Source: Saccharospirillum sp. MSK14-1 (GTDB taxonomy: Bacteria; Pseudomonadota; Gammaproteobacteria; Pseudomonadales; Natronospirillaceae). Taken from it: 64,000 nucleotides of DNA. The stretch covers positions 1,116,001 through 1,180,000 of the forward strand of contig NZ_MIES01000033.1 in assembly GCF_003054965.1 (NCBI RefSeq). Direction: 5' to 3'. Of this stretch, positions 55,525-64,000 are shown piece by piece. The notes under the pieces are model-generated. The model ran no database searches, was not told the DNA's origin, and worked only from the letters and a program-made list of their open reading frames with translations. The translations under genes and the position numbers were made by a program. How positions within the stretch are numbered: position 1 is the first letter of the stretch; every line of letters starts with the position of its first letter.

Positions 55525-56259
55525 CTACCACTCGCTCATTCGGGCACGCAGGCGCATGGCGGCCTGGGTATGGATTTGACTGATGCGGGATTCACTGACG
55601 CCCAGAACGGCGCCAATTTCTTTTAGATTGAGTTCTTCGTCGTAATACAGCGACAGCACCAGTTGCTCGCGCTCGGGCAACTGCTTGATGGCATCGGCCA
55701 ATTGGTGATTGCGCTGATCCGATTCGACCTCTGAATGCGGCGCCAAATGCTGGCTATTACCCACCTGGTAATCCTGAAGATCGCCATTGCCCTGCTCCAT
55801 CAGCTCCTCAAAGCTGAACAGTCGCGAACCCTGGGTATCTTTCAGCAAGGAGTAATAGTCATCCAGACTCATCTCCAGCGCTGCAGCCACTTCTTGATCT
55901 TGAGCATCACGCCCTTCGCGCATTTCGATCTCGCGAATGGCGTCGGCGATGCGGCGAGAATTGCGATGAACCGAGCGGGGTATCCAGTCCCCTTTGCGCA
56001 CTTCATCGAGCATGGCGCCACGGATGCGGATACCCGCATAGGTCTCAAAACTGGCGCCCTTGGTGTGGTCGTAATTCTGTGCAGCCTCAAACAGGCCGAT
56101 CATGCCCGATTGCACCAGGTCTTCCAGCTGTACGCTTTCTGGCAAGCGAGCCAGCAAGTGATGGGCAATGCGCTTGACCAGCACACCCTGCTCGTTTACC
56201 AGGCGGTCGTAATCGACCTTCTTTTCGGTCTGATACATAGTGTAATGCTGCACCGACAT
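55525..56259 (-). CDS. fliA: RNA polymerase sigma factor for flagellar operon (sigma-28)
   Basis: 244 residues. Region 2 contains ASFETYAGIRIRGAMLDEVRKGDW and region 3 the RRIADAIREIEMREGRD helix. Region 4 helix-turn-helix is NLKEIGAVLGVSESRISQIHTQA. It directs late flagellar and chemotaxis genes after FlgM export. The ATG at 56259 (MSVQHYTMYQTEKK) has GGAG nine bases upstream and follows the fleN stop by one base; a longer frame runs antisense-like through fleN and is not real. Confidence 0.96.
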   Translation of the reverse strand: MSVQHYTMYQTEKKVDYDRLVNEQGVLVKRIAHHLLARLPESVQLEDLVQSGMIGLFEAAQNYDHTKGASFETYAGIRIRGAMLDEVRKGDWIPRSVHRNSRRIADAIREIEMREGRDAQDQEVAAALEMSLDDYYSLLKDTQGSRLFSFEELMEQGNGDLQDYQVGNSQHLAPHSEVESDQRNHQLADAIKQLPEREQLVLSLYYDEELNLKEIGAVLGVSESRISQIHTQAAMRLRARMSEW

Positions 56260-56260
56260 C

Positions 56261-57088
56261 TCAGGCGACTCCAGTAGTCCCCTGGACCAGCCGTTCCACA
56301 AAAAACTCGAGGTTTCCCCGAGGCGTGGTTGGCAAGGGCCAGGTCGCGACCTTCTGGGCCAGTGAACGATAAGCGATCGCGGCTTTGGACCGCGGGTACG
56401 CCTCGATAACGGCCTTCTGGCGCTGGACGGCCTTACGTACCGATTCATCCATGGGTACGGAGCCGACGTATTGAAGCGTCACATCCAAAAAGCGGTCTGT
56501 GACCTTCGATAATTTGTTGAACAGCGCCTGACCTTCATTGGGTGTACGGACCATATTAGCCAACACCCGGAAACGATCCATCTTGCAGTCGCGGTTCAAC
56601 ACCTTGATTAAGGCGTAGGCATCGGTCACCGAGGTCGGTTCATCGGTCACCACCATCAATGTTTCCTGAGCAGCGCGGACAAAGGACGTCACCGTCCGCG
56701 AAATGCCTGCGGCGGTATCGACGATCAAGACGTCCATATCGTCGCCTAACTCACTGAACGCACCGATGATGCCTGCGTGTTCCTGTTCGCCCAGGTTGGC
56801 CATGCGCTGGGTGCCAGACGAAGCGGGAATGATGCGAATGCCACCAGGGCCCGGTACCAGGATATCGCGCAGTTCCGCTTCACCAGACAGCACATCACCA
56901 ATGTTGCGACCGGACGATACGCCCAGCAGCACATCGATGTTGGCCAGACCCAGGTCCGCATCCAACAACACGACTCGCTTGCCCTGCTCCGCCAGCGCGA
57001 CCGCTGTGTTCACAGAGACATTGCTTTTACCTACGCCACCTTTACCACCAGTGACGGCCAGTACCTGTATCGGTTTCAAACCACTCAT
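56261..57088 (-). CDS. fleN: Flagellar number regulator FleN (FlhG)
   Basis: 275-residue MinD/ParA-type ATPase that limits the number of polar flagella, in Pseudomonas by antagonising FleQ. Deviant Walker A TGGKGGVGKSNVSVN, the LDADLGLANIDVLLG segment and Walker B MDVLIVDTAAGIS are complete. It lacks the N-terminal DQAxxLR FlhF-activating helix at full length; the protein starts MSGLKPIQVLAVTGG, so only a short lead-in exists. Between flhF (61-bp gap) and fliA. Confidence 0.96.
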   Translation of the reverse strand: MSGLKPIQVLAVTGGKGGVGKSNVSVNTAVALAEQGKRVVLLDADLGLANIDVLLGVSSGRNIGDVLSGEAELRDILVPGPGGIRIIPASSGTQRMANLGEQEHAGIIGAFSELGDDMDVLIVDTAAGISRTVTSFVRAAQETLMVVTDEPTSVTDAYALIKVLNRDCKMDRFRVLANMVRTPNEGQALFNKLSKVTDRFLDVTLQYVGSVPMDESVRKAVQRQKAVIEAYPRSKAAIAYRSLAQKVATWPLPTTPRGNLEFFVERLVQGTTGVA

Positions 57089-57149
57089 TCGCTCGATCTA
57101 CTCCGTTGGCCCAGTATAGGCAATTACCATCGTCTATGACGGTCTTATC

Positions 57150-58505
57150 TCAACTCGCCTGCGCAAGCCCTGGGCGTGTTTCATCCAGAGCACGTGCCAG
57201 TCGTTTGACCAGCCGCACCGGATCGACACTGTCGATGTCCTGCGGGATGCGCTGCCCATCGGTGTTGTACCACAAAGGCCAGCGGTGACGCAGCAAGCTG
57301 TCGAAAACACTGCCAAAACAAGGCGCTTCATCCAGCTTGGTAATGATGGCACCCGCCAGATGTTGGCTGGGGAATGCCTGTATAAATTGGTTCAAACTCT
57401 CGCAGTTAGCGGTTGCCGGCATCACCAGCACGCTTTGAATGCGGGAATCCAGACCGGTATCGACCACCTGAGCCTGCCACTGCCGCAACGCATCGGCGCT
57501 GCCACTGGTGTCGACCAGGACCAGATGGTAGTGCGACAACGACTCCAGCGTTTCCGCCAGGCTGTCGTCTTCGCCCAGGGCACGATAATCCACCCCCAGA
57601 ATCTGACTGACCGACTCCAGGGTATCCTGAGCACCCAGCTGGTAACAATCCGTGCTGACCACTGCCACCTTGTCATGACCCCGGCGCTTGACCGCCCGTG
57701 CTGCCAACTTGGCCAGTGTCGTTGTCTTGCCCGCACCGGTCGGACCACACAGTGCCACCACGCCGCCTTCCGTCAGCGGATCAAACACCGGCACCGACAA
57801 ACCCGACGCCAGGCGCGCCAGCAGACGCCGCCAATTGGCATCCAACGCCGCATCACGATCATAGTGACGCAGCAGTGACCGTTGCACGGACTCACTCAGA
57901 CCCAGGGCGCGCAGCCGACCTTCAAGTTTTTCCAGTTGCGGCGTCTGAGCGCCCATCACCGGCGCCTGCAGGAAGTCCGTTTGCTGCTTGAGCATTTGAC
58001 GCAGACTGTCGATTTCCTGACGCATCAACGACATCAGTTCCTCATCGGACTGAGCGCGCAGCGGCGTTGGCTGCGTTTCTGTTTTTGGAGCCGGGCGCTG
58101 AGCCGACAATTCGGCACGTTGCTGGGCTTCCATGGCTCGTGCCAACGGCGAATCCGGCGCGGACTCCGTGGTATCCGCCGGCGCTGGACGTTCTGGCGCC
58201 AGATCCCCAAAGGCGGCACGACTATGCGGCGCCAGGTTTTCCAGCAAACCTTTCAGGCTTTCGGTATCCAGCTTAGGCTGACCATCGTGCTGCCGCGGAT
58301 GCGCTTTGATGATGGCTTCCGGATCTGGCGCAGCCGGGCGGTTGGCTTCAAAGCGAGCGAATTCCGCCTCGTCGACACCAGCGACAATCTCGGTGCCTTC
58401 CGGCAATTTGCGCGTCGACAGAATAACCGCTTCCGGCCCCAGAGCCTCGGCAACCTGCTTCAGCCCAACCTGCATGCTGGCAACGACAAAGCGTTTCACT
58501 TTCAT
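57150..58505 (-). CDS. flhF: Flagellar biosynthesis GTPase FlhF
   Basis: 451-residue SRP-type GTPase that marks the cell pole for flagellum assembly. The N-terminal basic B domain (1-120) is followed by the N domain (about 190-220) and the G domain with P-loop ALCGPTGAGKTTTLAKLA, VAVVSTDCYQLGAQDTL, the G3 box VLVDTSGS and the TKLDEA guanine-specificity motif. It is 10 bp after flhA and precedes fleN, the pair that controls polar flagellar place and number. Confidence 0.96.
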   Translation of the reverse strand: MKVKRFVVASMQVGLKQVAEALGPEAVILSTRKLPEGTEIVAGVDEAEFARFEANRPAAPDPEAIIKAHPRQHDGQPKLDTESLKGLLENLAPHSRAAFGDLAPERPAPADTTESAPDSPLARAMEAQQRAELSAQRPAPKTETQPTPLRAQSDEELMSLMRQEIDSLRQMLKQQTDFLQAPVMGAQTPQLEKLEGRLRALGLSESVQRSLLRHYDRDAALDANWRRLLARLASGLSVPVFDPLTEGGVVALCGPTGAGKTTTLAKLAARAVKRRGHDKVAVVSTDCYQLGAQDTLESVSQILGVDYRALGEDDSLAETLESLSHYHLVLVDTSGSADALRQWQAQVVDTGLDSRIQSVLVMPATANCESLNQFIQAFPSQHLAGAIITKLDEAPCFGSVFDSLLRHRWPLWYNTDGQRIPQDIDSVDPVRLVKRLARALDETRPGLAQAS

Positions 58506-58515
58506 CGATTCATCC

Positions 58516-60738
58516 TCACTGACCGCCTACCGTGGCCACGATGGTTATGTGTTTGTTATCCGGTATTTCCTGGAAACTGAGGACCTTCAATCCCGGTACG
58601 CCATGGCGGACAAACCGCGCCAACAACATCCGAATTGAACCGGAGACCAGCAGAATGGAGGGCTTACCCTCACCTTCCAGGCGTTGCGACGTTTCTTGCA
58701 GCGATTGCTGCAGTCGCTCAGCCATACCCGGCTCCAAGGTCACACCGTCAAGATTTCCATCATTTCCGGCCTGCTGAACAGTCTTCTGCAACAACTGTTC
58801 CAACCCGCGATCCAAGGTGATAACCGGTATCTCACGTTCATTACCCACAATGCCCTGAACGATCATGCGCGACAGTCCCATCCGCGCTGCGCCCGTCAGA
58901 ATGGAGATATCCTGGCTCTTCGGCTGCAGGTTGGTCAGTGACTCGGCGATGGTTCGCAGATCGCGCACCGGCACTTCTTCCATCAACAGATTCTGCAACA
59001 CCTTAAGCAACTGGCTGAGCGTCAAAGTATTAGGCACCAGCTCCTCGGCCAGCTTCGGCGATTTCTTAGTGAGCAGATCCAACATCTGCTGAGCTTCTTC
59101 GTGACCGAGCAGTTCGTAGGCGTGCTGATGCAACAGATGATTGACGTGCGTCGCCACCACGGTACTGGCATCCACAACGGTGTAACCCAGCGTCTGCGCC
59201 CGATCGCGCTGAGTCGATTCAATCCACACCGCTTCCAGCCCGAACGCCGGGTCTTGGGTTTTAATGCCCTCGAGCGAGCCGAACACCTGGCCGGGATTGA
59301 TCGCCATATCGCGATCCGGATACACCTCGGCTTCGGCAATCCCCACGCCCATCAACGTCAGCCGATAAGCATTGGGCATCAGATCAAGGTTGTCGCGAAT
59401 ATGAATCGACGGCACCAAAAAGCCCAAATCCTGAGACAGCTTCTTGCGAATGCCTTTTATACGGCCGAGCAACTGACCGCCTTGTGAACGATCAACCAGC
59501 GGGATCAAGCGATAACCCACTTCCAGGCCAACAATGTCGACCGGCTGAACATCATCCCAGCTGAGCTCTTTGGTATCACTTTCGGTACTGGTGACCGGTG
59601 GCGCACCACCCGGCTCAACCTTGCCCGTCTTGGCCCCAGCCCCAGCACCGGCCGGTGTCGGCGCACCGGGAAAGAAGGATTCCCCGGCGGCAAGTTTTTG
59701 GCGGTACAGAATAAACAGTGCACCGATCAGACAGATAAACGCCAACGACAGGAAAACGAAATGCGGCATGCCCGGCAGCAGGCCCATCACACCAATTAAA
59801 AAGGCCGCAATGCTCAACGCCCGCGGCGTCGAGAACATCTGATGCAGAATCTGCTCGCCCATTTCCTGGCTATTGGAATTGCGCGTCACCATGATGGCCG
59901 CGGCAACCGACAACAGCAGCGACGGAATCTGCGCCACCAGGCCATCACCGATGGTCAGCAAGGCATAGCGTTCAACCGCCTGACCAAACTCCAACTGATG
60001 CTGCATCATGCCGATGGCAAGCCCACCAAAGATGTTGATCGCCAAAATCAGAATGCCGGCAATGGCATCACCGCGAACAAATTTTGACGCACCGTCCATA
60101 GAGCCATAGAAGTCAGCTTCCTGGGCAATTTCCGTGCGGCGCGTCTTGGCTGTTTCGGCGTCGATCAAGCCCGCATTCAAGTCGGCATCGATGGCCATCT
60201 GTTTACCCGGCATAGCATCCAGGGTGAAACGCGCGCTGACTTCCGATACCCGGCCAGCACCTTTGGTGACCACCACAAAGTTGATGATCATCAAGATGGC
60301 GAAAACAATGAAACCAACGGCGTAATTACCGCCAATCAGAACCGCACCGAACGCCTCAATCACCTGACCGGCGGCATCACCGCCTTCATGCCCGTAGAGC
60401 AGAACCACTCGCGTCGAGGCAACGTTCAGCGCCAGACGCAGCAGCGTGGCAACCAGAATGATGGAGGGAAAGACGGCAAAATCGAGCGGACGCAGTACGT
60501 AGATCGTCACCAGCAACACCACGATGGACAGCGCGATGTTAAAGGTGAAAAAGGAGTCCAGCACAAAAGGCGGCACTGGCAGGGTCATCAAGCCCAGGAC
60601 CAGCAACAACATCAACGGCACACCGACAACGCGTTGCGTCATCAATTTGGCATTGGTGCGGGTGGAGCTGAGAACGGCACCGCGGTCGAGGCTGCGGACC
60701 TGCGTTCCCAACCCTCTTACATTATCGAGGAAAGCCAT
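58516..60738 (-). CDS. flhA: Flagellar type III export protein FlhA
   Basis: 740-residue export-gate protein. Eight transmembrane helices lie in the first 330 residues. The cytoplasmic FHIPEP region is recognisable by LNVASTRVVLLYGHEG and GFIVFAILMIINFVVVTKGAGRVSEVSARFTLDAMPGKQ. A Gly/Ala/Pro-rich linker (about 368-395) leads to the nonameric C-terminal domain, ending EIPDNKHITIV. It is about 35 residues longer at the N-terminus than Pseudomonas FlhA; no good ribosome site is seen at 60738, and MTQRVVGVP (33 codons in) is an alternative. A sigma-54-type promoter lies 42 bases upstream. Confidence 0.96.
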   Translation of the reverse strand: MAFLDNVRGLGTQVRSLDRGAVLSSTRTNAKLMTQRVVGVPLMLLLVLGLMTLPVPPFVLDSFFTFNIALSIVVLLVTIYVLRPLDFAVFPSIILVATLLRLALNVASTRVVLLYGHEGGDAAGQVIEAFGAVLIGGNYAVGFIVFAILMIINFVVVTKGAGRVSEVSARFTLDAMPGKQMAIDADLNAGLIDAETAKTRRTEIAQEADFYGSMDGASKFVRGDAIAGILILAINIFGGLAIGMMQHQLEFGQAVERYALLTIGDGLVAQIPSLLLSVAAAIMVTRNSNSQEMGEQILHQMFSTPRALSIAAFLIGVMGLLPGMPHFVFLSLAFICLIGALFILYRQKLAAGESFFPGAPTPAGAGAGAKTGKVEPGGAPPVTSTESDTKELSWDDVQPVDIVGLEVGYRLIPLVDRSQGGQLLGRIKGIRKKLSQDLGFLVPSIHIRDNLDLMPNAYRLTLMGVGIAEAEVYPDRDMAINPGQVFGSLEGIKTQDPAFGLEAVWIESTQRDRAQTLGYTVVDASTVVATHVNHLLHQHAYELLGHEEAQQMLDLLTKKSPKLAEELVPNTLTLSQLLKVLQNLLMEEVPVRDLRTIAESLTNLQPKSQDISILTGAARMGLSRMIVQGIVGNEREIPVITLDRGLEQLLQKTVQQAGNDGNLDGVTLEPGMAERLQQSLQETSQRLEGEGKPSILLVSGSIRMLLARFVRHGVPGLKVLSFQEIPDNKHITIVATVGGQ

Positions 60739-60779
60739 CTGTCAATAATCAGGCGAATCAGTAGGTTCACCTGACTGTT

Positions 60780-60795
60780 TGCACGGATCGGGCCA
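60780..60795 (-). promoter_or_regulatory. Predicted sigma-54 promoter of flhA
   Basis: On the minus strand TGGCCCG-ATCC-GTGCA, compared with consensus TGGCACG-N4-TTGCA, with the invariant GG and GC ten bases apart. The expected start of transcription lies about 30 bases before the flhA ATG. In Pseudomonas flhA-flhF-fleN are FleQ/sigma-54 genes, which fits. Confidence 0.7.
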
Positions 60796-60848
60796 GAATG
60801 GGAACTTGCTCTCAAATTGCCTGGAACCCCATCACAGGGCCTACAGAC

Positions 60849-62000
60849 TTAGGCTTCCGGTGGGTCGTCTTCGCGCAGTTCGTCAGGGATCGGGAAGTCC
60901 GGTTTCGCGTCCGGTTTGGGCGCACGCCCTTTGCGCCATTGATCCACTTGATAGACATAAGCCAAGACCTGAGCCACTGCGATATAAAGACCCTCAGGAA
61001 TCTCGTCGCCAATGTTCGTGTGGTAATAAACCGAACGGGCCAGGGGCGGAATTTCCATCACCGGAATTTTATATTCGGTGGCGATTTCACGAATTTTTAA
61101 CGCGGTCTCGTCAATGCCTTTCGCTAACAACACCGGCGCAGGCATCGCATTGGGTTCGTATTTCAGTGCTACGGCGTAATGCGTCGGGTTGGTAATAACC
61201 ACGTCGGCATCAGGAACATCAGACATCATGCGCCGGTTTGCCATCTCACGCTGCAATTGGCGAATCTTGCTTTTCACCTCCGGCTTACCTTCGGTGTTTT
61301 TAAATTCTTCCTTAATCTCCTGCATGGTCATGCGCAGTTTTTTAGTATGGCTGTATATCTGGAACGGAATATCCAACGCCGCAATGATCAAGGTACTGGA
61401 GCAGATGATCAGAAAGGTCCAGGCCAATAACACGACCGCGTGTTTAATGGCGGGTTCTGTCGGCTCAAACACCATCGACAGAAAATCGTTTTTCAAACCG
61501 AACAGCGCGATCACTGACACGGTGCCGACCACCAACACCTTGCCCCAGCTTTTGAGCAATTCCACCAGGGCATTCATAGAAAACATCCGTTTAATACCGG
61601 ACAACGGATTAATACGACTGGCTTTGGGTGCTATCGCTTTGGCCGCAAAATTCCAGCCTCCCAATGCAATTGGTCCCACCGTTGCAGCCACCAACAATAA
61701 CGCAAACACCGGCACCAACGCCCACAAGGCTTCGAACATCGACGCTTCTAAATAACGCAAAGCGACAATGGTGTCCCAGCTGGCTTGGCGATCAAAACTG
61801 AAGGTGAATTTCATGATGCCCAGCATGGATTCACTCAGGCCAGGACCAAACAACAACATGCTGACGGCACCGGCCAACAACACCGCACTGGTATTCAACT
61901 CCCGGGAGCGCGCAACGTTACCTTCTTCACGCGCTTTCTGAAGTTTTCGCTCCGTGGGTTCTTCGGATTTCTCCTGGGAACTGTCGTTCTCTTCAGCCAT
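60849..62000 (-). CDS. flhB: Flagellar type III export protein FlhB
   Basis: 383-residue export-gate protein that switches export from rod/hook to filament substrates. Four transmembrane helices occupy about 32-215; the cytoplasmic domain has the autocleavage motif NPTH at 271-274 (VVITNPTHYAVALKY), cut between Asn and Pro. The C-terminal tail (RKGRAPKPDAKPDFPIPDE) is Pro-rich. It follows fliR by 6 bp, with fliOPQR in front. Between it and flhA is a 110-bp gap with the sigma-54 promoter. Confidence 0.96.
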   Translation of the reverse strand: MAEENDSSQEKSEEPTERKLQKAREEGNVARSRELNTSAVLLAGAVSMLLFGPGLSESMLGIMKFTFSFDRQASWDTIVALRYLEASMFEALWALVPVFALLLVAATVGPIALGGWNFAAKAIAPKASRINPLSGIKRMFSMNALVELLKSWGKVLVVGTVSVIALFGLKNDFLSMVFEPTEPAIKHAVVLLAWTFLIICSSTLIIAALDIPFQIYSHTKKLRMTMQEIKEEFKNTEGKPEVKSKIRQLQREMANRRMMSDVPDADVVITNPTHYAVALKYEPNAMPAPVLLAKGIDETALKIREIATEYKIPVMEIPPLARSVYYHTNIGDEIPEGLYIAVAQVLAYVYQVDQWRKGRAPKPDAKPDFPIPDELREDDPPEA

Positions 62001-62006
62001 TTCGCC

Positions 62007-62792
62007 CTACCAAGCCATGAGGTTGCGCATGAAATCGACATGAACGCCGACCAGGTTTTGAACCATGGGATAAGCCGCCCAATAACTGGCCCAGACAATC
62101 ACCAAGCCAGCCAGCATCGAAACCGGAAAACCCAGAGAGAAAACGTTCAACTGCGGCGCGGCGCGAGTCATCACACCAAAGGTCAGGTTAACCAGTAATA
62201 ACGCCGCAATGGCGGGCAAAGCGAGCATTAACGACGCACGAAATACCCAGGCACCGAACTCTGCGAGGGCAAAAAAACTGCCCTGATTAAAACTGAGTGG
62301 TGCGACCGGCAGCACATCAAATGAATCTGCCAAAACTTCCAGAACGACTAGATGACCATTAATGGCCAAAAAGACCAGCGTTACCAACACCTGGTACCAC
62401 TGAGACAGAACCGCAACGTTAACGCCATTGGCCGGATCGACCATGGACGCAAAACCCAAACCCATCTGCATGGAGATGATTTGCCCGGCCAACACGACCA
62501 CCTGCAAAATCATCAACACCACAAAACCCAACACCAATCCAATTAAAATCTGATGTGCAATGATGACCAAACTGCCCAGACCCGTCACTTCGATCAACGG
62601 CATGGACGGTAAGATCGGATACAACGCTGTGGTCCAGACAAATGCCAGCATGACCCGAACCCGGGCCGGAGTTACCCGCGCGCCCAAAACCGGCACGATC
62701 ATGAAAAAGCCCATGATGCGGAAAAATGGCCACATGTAGTGACTGATCCAAGAGGCGATTTGGGCGTCGGTCAGTTCCACATCACTACCCAA
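62007..62792 (-). CDS. fliR: Flagellar export protein FliR
   Basis: 261-residue membrane component of the export gate with about six hydrophobic segments. Typical blocks are RIMGFFMIVPVLGARVTPARVRVMLAF, the helix GFVVLMILQVVVLAGQIISMQMGLGFASMVDP and ALLLVNLTFGVMTRAAPQLNVFSLGFP. The start overlaps the fliQ end by 8 bp. Complete length. Confidence 0.96.
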   Translation of the reverse strand: MGSDVELTDAQIASWISHYMWPFFRIMGFFMIVPVLGARVTPARVRVMLAFVWTTALYPILPSMPLIEVTGLGSLVIIAHQILIGLVLGFVVLMILQVVVLAGQIISMQMGLGFASMVDPANGVNVAVLSQWYQVLVTLVFLAINGHLVVLEVLADSFDVLPVAPLSFNQGSFFALAEFGAWVFRASLMLALPAIAALLLVNLTFGVMTRAAPQLNVFSLGFPVSMLAGLVIVWASYWAAYPMVQNLVGVHVDFMRNLMAW

Positions 62793-63054
62793 TTAAGATG
62801 GGGATATTGAAAATTATGGTGTTGGTAAAATCGACCACCTTACCGACAATCCAAGGTCCGGTTACGATCAATACCATCAACGTAATAATCAGGCGCGGCA
62901 AAAAACTCAACGTCTGTTCATTGATCTGAGTCGCCGCCTGAAAAGTGGCCACGATCAAACCAACAACCAGTGAGGGTCCGATAATTACGGTCACGATCAC
63001 CACAACAATGAACAAGGCTTCGGAAAACAAATCCGCAATATTGGCAGCATCCAT
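62785..63054 (-). CDS. fliQ: Flagellar export protein FliQ
   Basis: 89 residues, two transmembrane helices (about 14-38 and 52-74), with the family pattern LVVGLIVATFQAATQINEQTLSFLPRL between them. Normal length for this small export-gate subunit. It lies between fliP (19-bp gap) and fliR (overlap). Confidence 0.96.
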   Translation of the reverse strand: MDAANIADLFSEALFIVVVIVTVIIGPSLVVGLIVATFQAATQINEQTLSFLPRLIITLMVLIVTGPWIVGKVVDFTNTIIFNIPILIG

Positions 63055-63073
63055 CGATCAGACTCTCCCGGAA

Positions 63074-63877
63074 TCAAACAAAACTTGACGCCAGCGATCC
63101 CATGATCATGGCCCACCCGTCCACCAGGACGAACAACATGATCTTGAACGGCAGCGAAATAATGATGGGTGACAACATCATCATACCCATCGACATCAAA
63201 ATAGAGGCGACCACCAAGTCGATGATCAGAAACGGAATGAACAGCAAGAAGCCAATTTGAAAAGCGGTTTTCAGTTCACTGGTCACAAAGGCAGGAATTA
63301 AAATATTCAGCGGCGTGTCGTCCGGAGTTTCAATTTGTCCTTCCATATCCGCCAGTCGAACGAACAGATTCAAATCAGTTTCGCGCGTTTGGTTGAGCAT
63401 AAAATCTTTCATCGGTGCCAGGCCGCGGTCGATGGCTTCCAGCGGCAGGATCTCTTCTGACATATAAGGCTGAACCGCATCGCGGTTTATCTGCATAAAG
63501 ACGGGATACATGATGAAAAAAGTCAGGAAGAGCGCCAAACCAATGAGCATTTGATTCGATGGCGTCTGCTGCAGGCCAATGGCCTGACGAAGAATGGCGA
63601 AGACCACAATGATGCGGGTGAAACTGGTCATCATCATCAGCGCTGCCGGAATAAAGGTCAGCGCCGTCATGATGGCGAGGATCTGAATGGTGACGGTGTA
63701 TTCCTGACCGCCGTCTTCGGTACCGGTGACGGTCAGTGCCGGAATGCCTTCTGCGTGCGCGAAACCGGCCAGCAGAGAGACCAGACCAAACAGCAGAATA
63801 ATAAGAAGGCGACTGTAATCAGTCGCCAGAGTTTGAGCGGTTTTTAGCGTTCTTTTGATGCTTGGCCAGAGGGTCAC
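63074..63877 (-). CDS. fliP: Flagellar export protein FliP
   Basis: 267-residue core subunit of the export gate. A cleavable signal peptide ([19 protein letters not shown]) is followed by the block [43 protein letters not shown] and the C-terminal [39 protein letters not shown] region. It starts at a GTG, seven bases after AGGA and inside the end of fliO; no later start would keep the whole signal peptide. Confidence 0.96.
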   Translation of the reverse strand: MTLWPSIKRTLKTAQTLATDYSRLLIILLFGLVSLLAGFAHAEGIPALTVTGTEDGGQEYTVTIQILAIMTALTFIPAALMMMTSFTRIIVVFAILRQAIGLQQTPSNQMLIGLALFLTFFIMYPVFMQINRDAVQPYMSEEILPLEAIDRGLAPMKDFMLNQTRETDLNLFVRLADMEGQIETPDDTPLNILIPAFVTSELKTAFQIGFLLFIPFLIIDLVVASILMSMGMMMLSPIIISLPFKIMLFVLVDGWAMIMGSLASSFV

Positions 63878-64000
63878 TATCCAGTCCTTTCAACAAGCCT
63901 TTCATGCGATCGGCGAATGGACTGGTCAGTGGCAACTCTGTCAGGTCAGGTGGCTCATCGAAACGATGCAGGGTATTGATGTTGTTGGTCGTGACACCGA
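63819..64000 (-). CDS. fliO: FliO flagellar biosynthesis protein, C-terminal end (start outside window)
   Basis: The last 59 codons of a frame that runs off the right edge: [19 protein letters not shown], then [19 protein letters not shown] and a Lys/Asn-rich end. FliO helps assemble the FliP complex. Its identity comes from position (directly before fliP) and the FliO-like cytoplasmic end with LHRFDEP and a small hydrophobic-charged helix. Its stop lies 59 bp inside fliP, an unusually long overlap. The transmembrane part is outside the window. Confidence 0.75.
   Translation of the reverse strand, partial: GVTTNNINTLHRFDEPPDLTELPLTSPFADRMKGLLKGLDSDPLAKHQKNAKNRSNSGD

Overview
The window is about 57-58% GC by eye and densely coded, and it looks like chromosomal core DNA of a gammaproteobacterium. 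Gene content and order are close to Pseudomonas and its marine relatives: rnhA-dnaQ beside mltD, mfd-csiV-MTA/MTI phosphorylase, rssC-rssB-pilZ-mlaA, and one polar-flagellum/chemotaxis cluster in the order fliOPQR-flhB-flhA-flhF-fleN-fliA-cheYZA-cheB-motCD-parC-parP-cheW. A sodium-pumping NADH:quinone reductase (nqrABCDEF), its maturation genes and the NhaB antiporter point to a marine or halophilic lifestyle. A member of the Oceanospirillales (Saccharospirillum/Reinekea-like) is my best guess, but the sequence alone does not prove it.

Left part (1-13 kb): the 3' end of lexA, then dnaQ, rnhA and a methyltransferase gene on the minus strand, mltD, sohB, a small SCP2-domain lipid-binding protein, a membrane protein of unknown function, nhaB, dusA, transaldolase, a Tus-family replication-terminus protein and sthA. 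From 12.8 to 19.9 kb lies the minus-strand nqrABCDEF-apbE-nqrM run, complete with its flavin-transferase and iron-centre maturation factors. From 20.2 to 33 kb come mfd, csiV, a nucleoside phosphorylase, one tRNA-Arg(CCU), small conserved proteins, dsbD, a tightly overlapping cluster (fatty acid desaturase, unknown 122-residue protein, ArsC-like reductase, WrbA, DUF2069) and a GlxA/AraC-type regulator.

Right part (33-64 kb): fabY (initiation of fatty acid synthesis), trmH, a cation diffusion facilitator, aroC, prmB, two alpha/beta hydrolases, sixA, gpsA, the RssB/RssC stress-signalling pair, a PilZ protein and mlaA. The last 18 kb is one flagellar and chemotaxis block read entirely on the minus strand. 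It holds the export gate (FliO partial, P, Q, R, FlhB, FlhA), polar placement and number control (FlhF, FleN), sigma-28 (FliA), the chemotaxis kinase system, the second stator (MotC/MotD) and the polar array-positioning pair ParC/ParP.

I found no insertion sequence, prophage, CRISPR array or defence island, and no clearly new multi-gene system. The most interesting hidden signals are the following: a shared CAAAC-N4-GTTTG operator architecture (PsrA-like, fatty-acid-responsive in relatives) that overlaps the -35 box of both the SCP2-protein gene and an alpha/beta hydrolase gene; two separately expanded Glu-Pro hexanucleotide arrays in parP; three acidic LLD-type peptides in the CheA linker that resemble the CheY-binding tail of CheZ; a Tus homologue in which the residue aligned to the fork-locking histidine appears to be phenylalanine; and good candidate sigma-28 and sigma-54 promoters in front of cheY and flhA.
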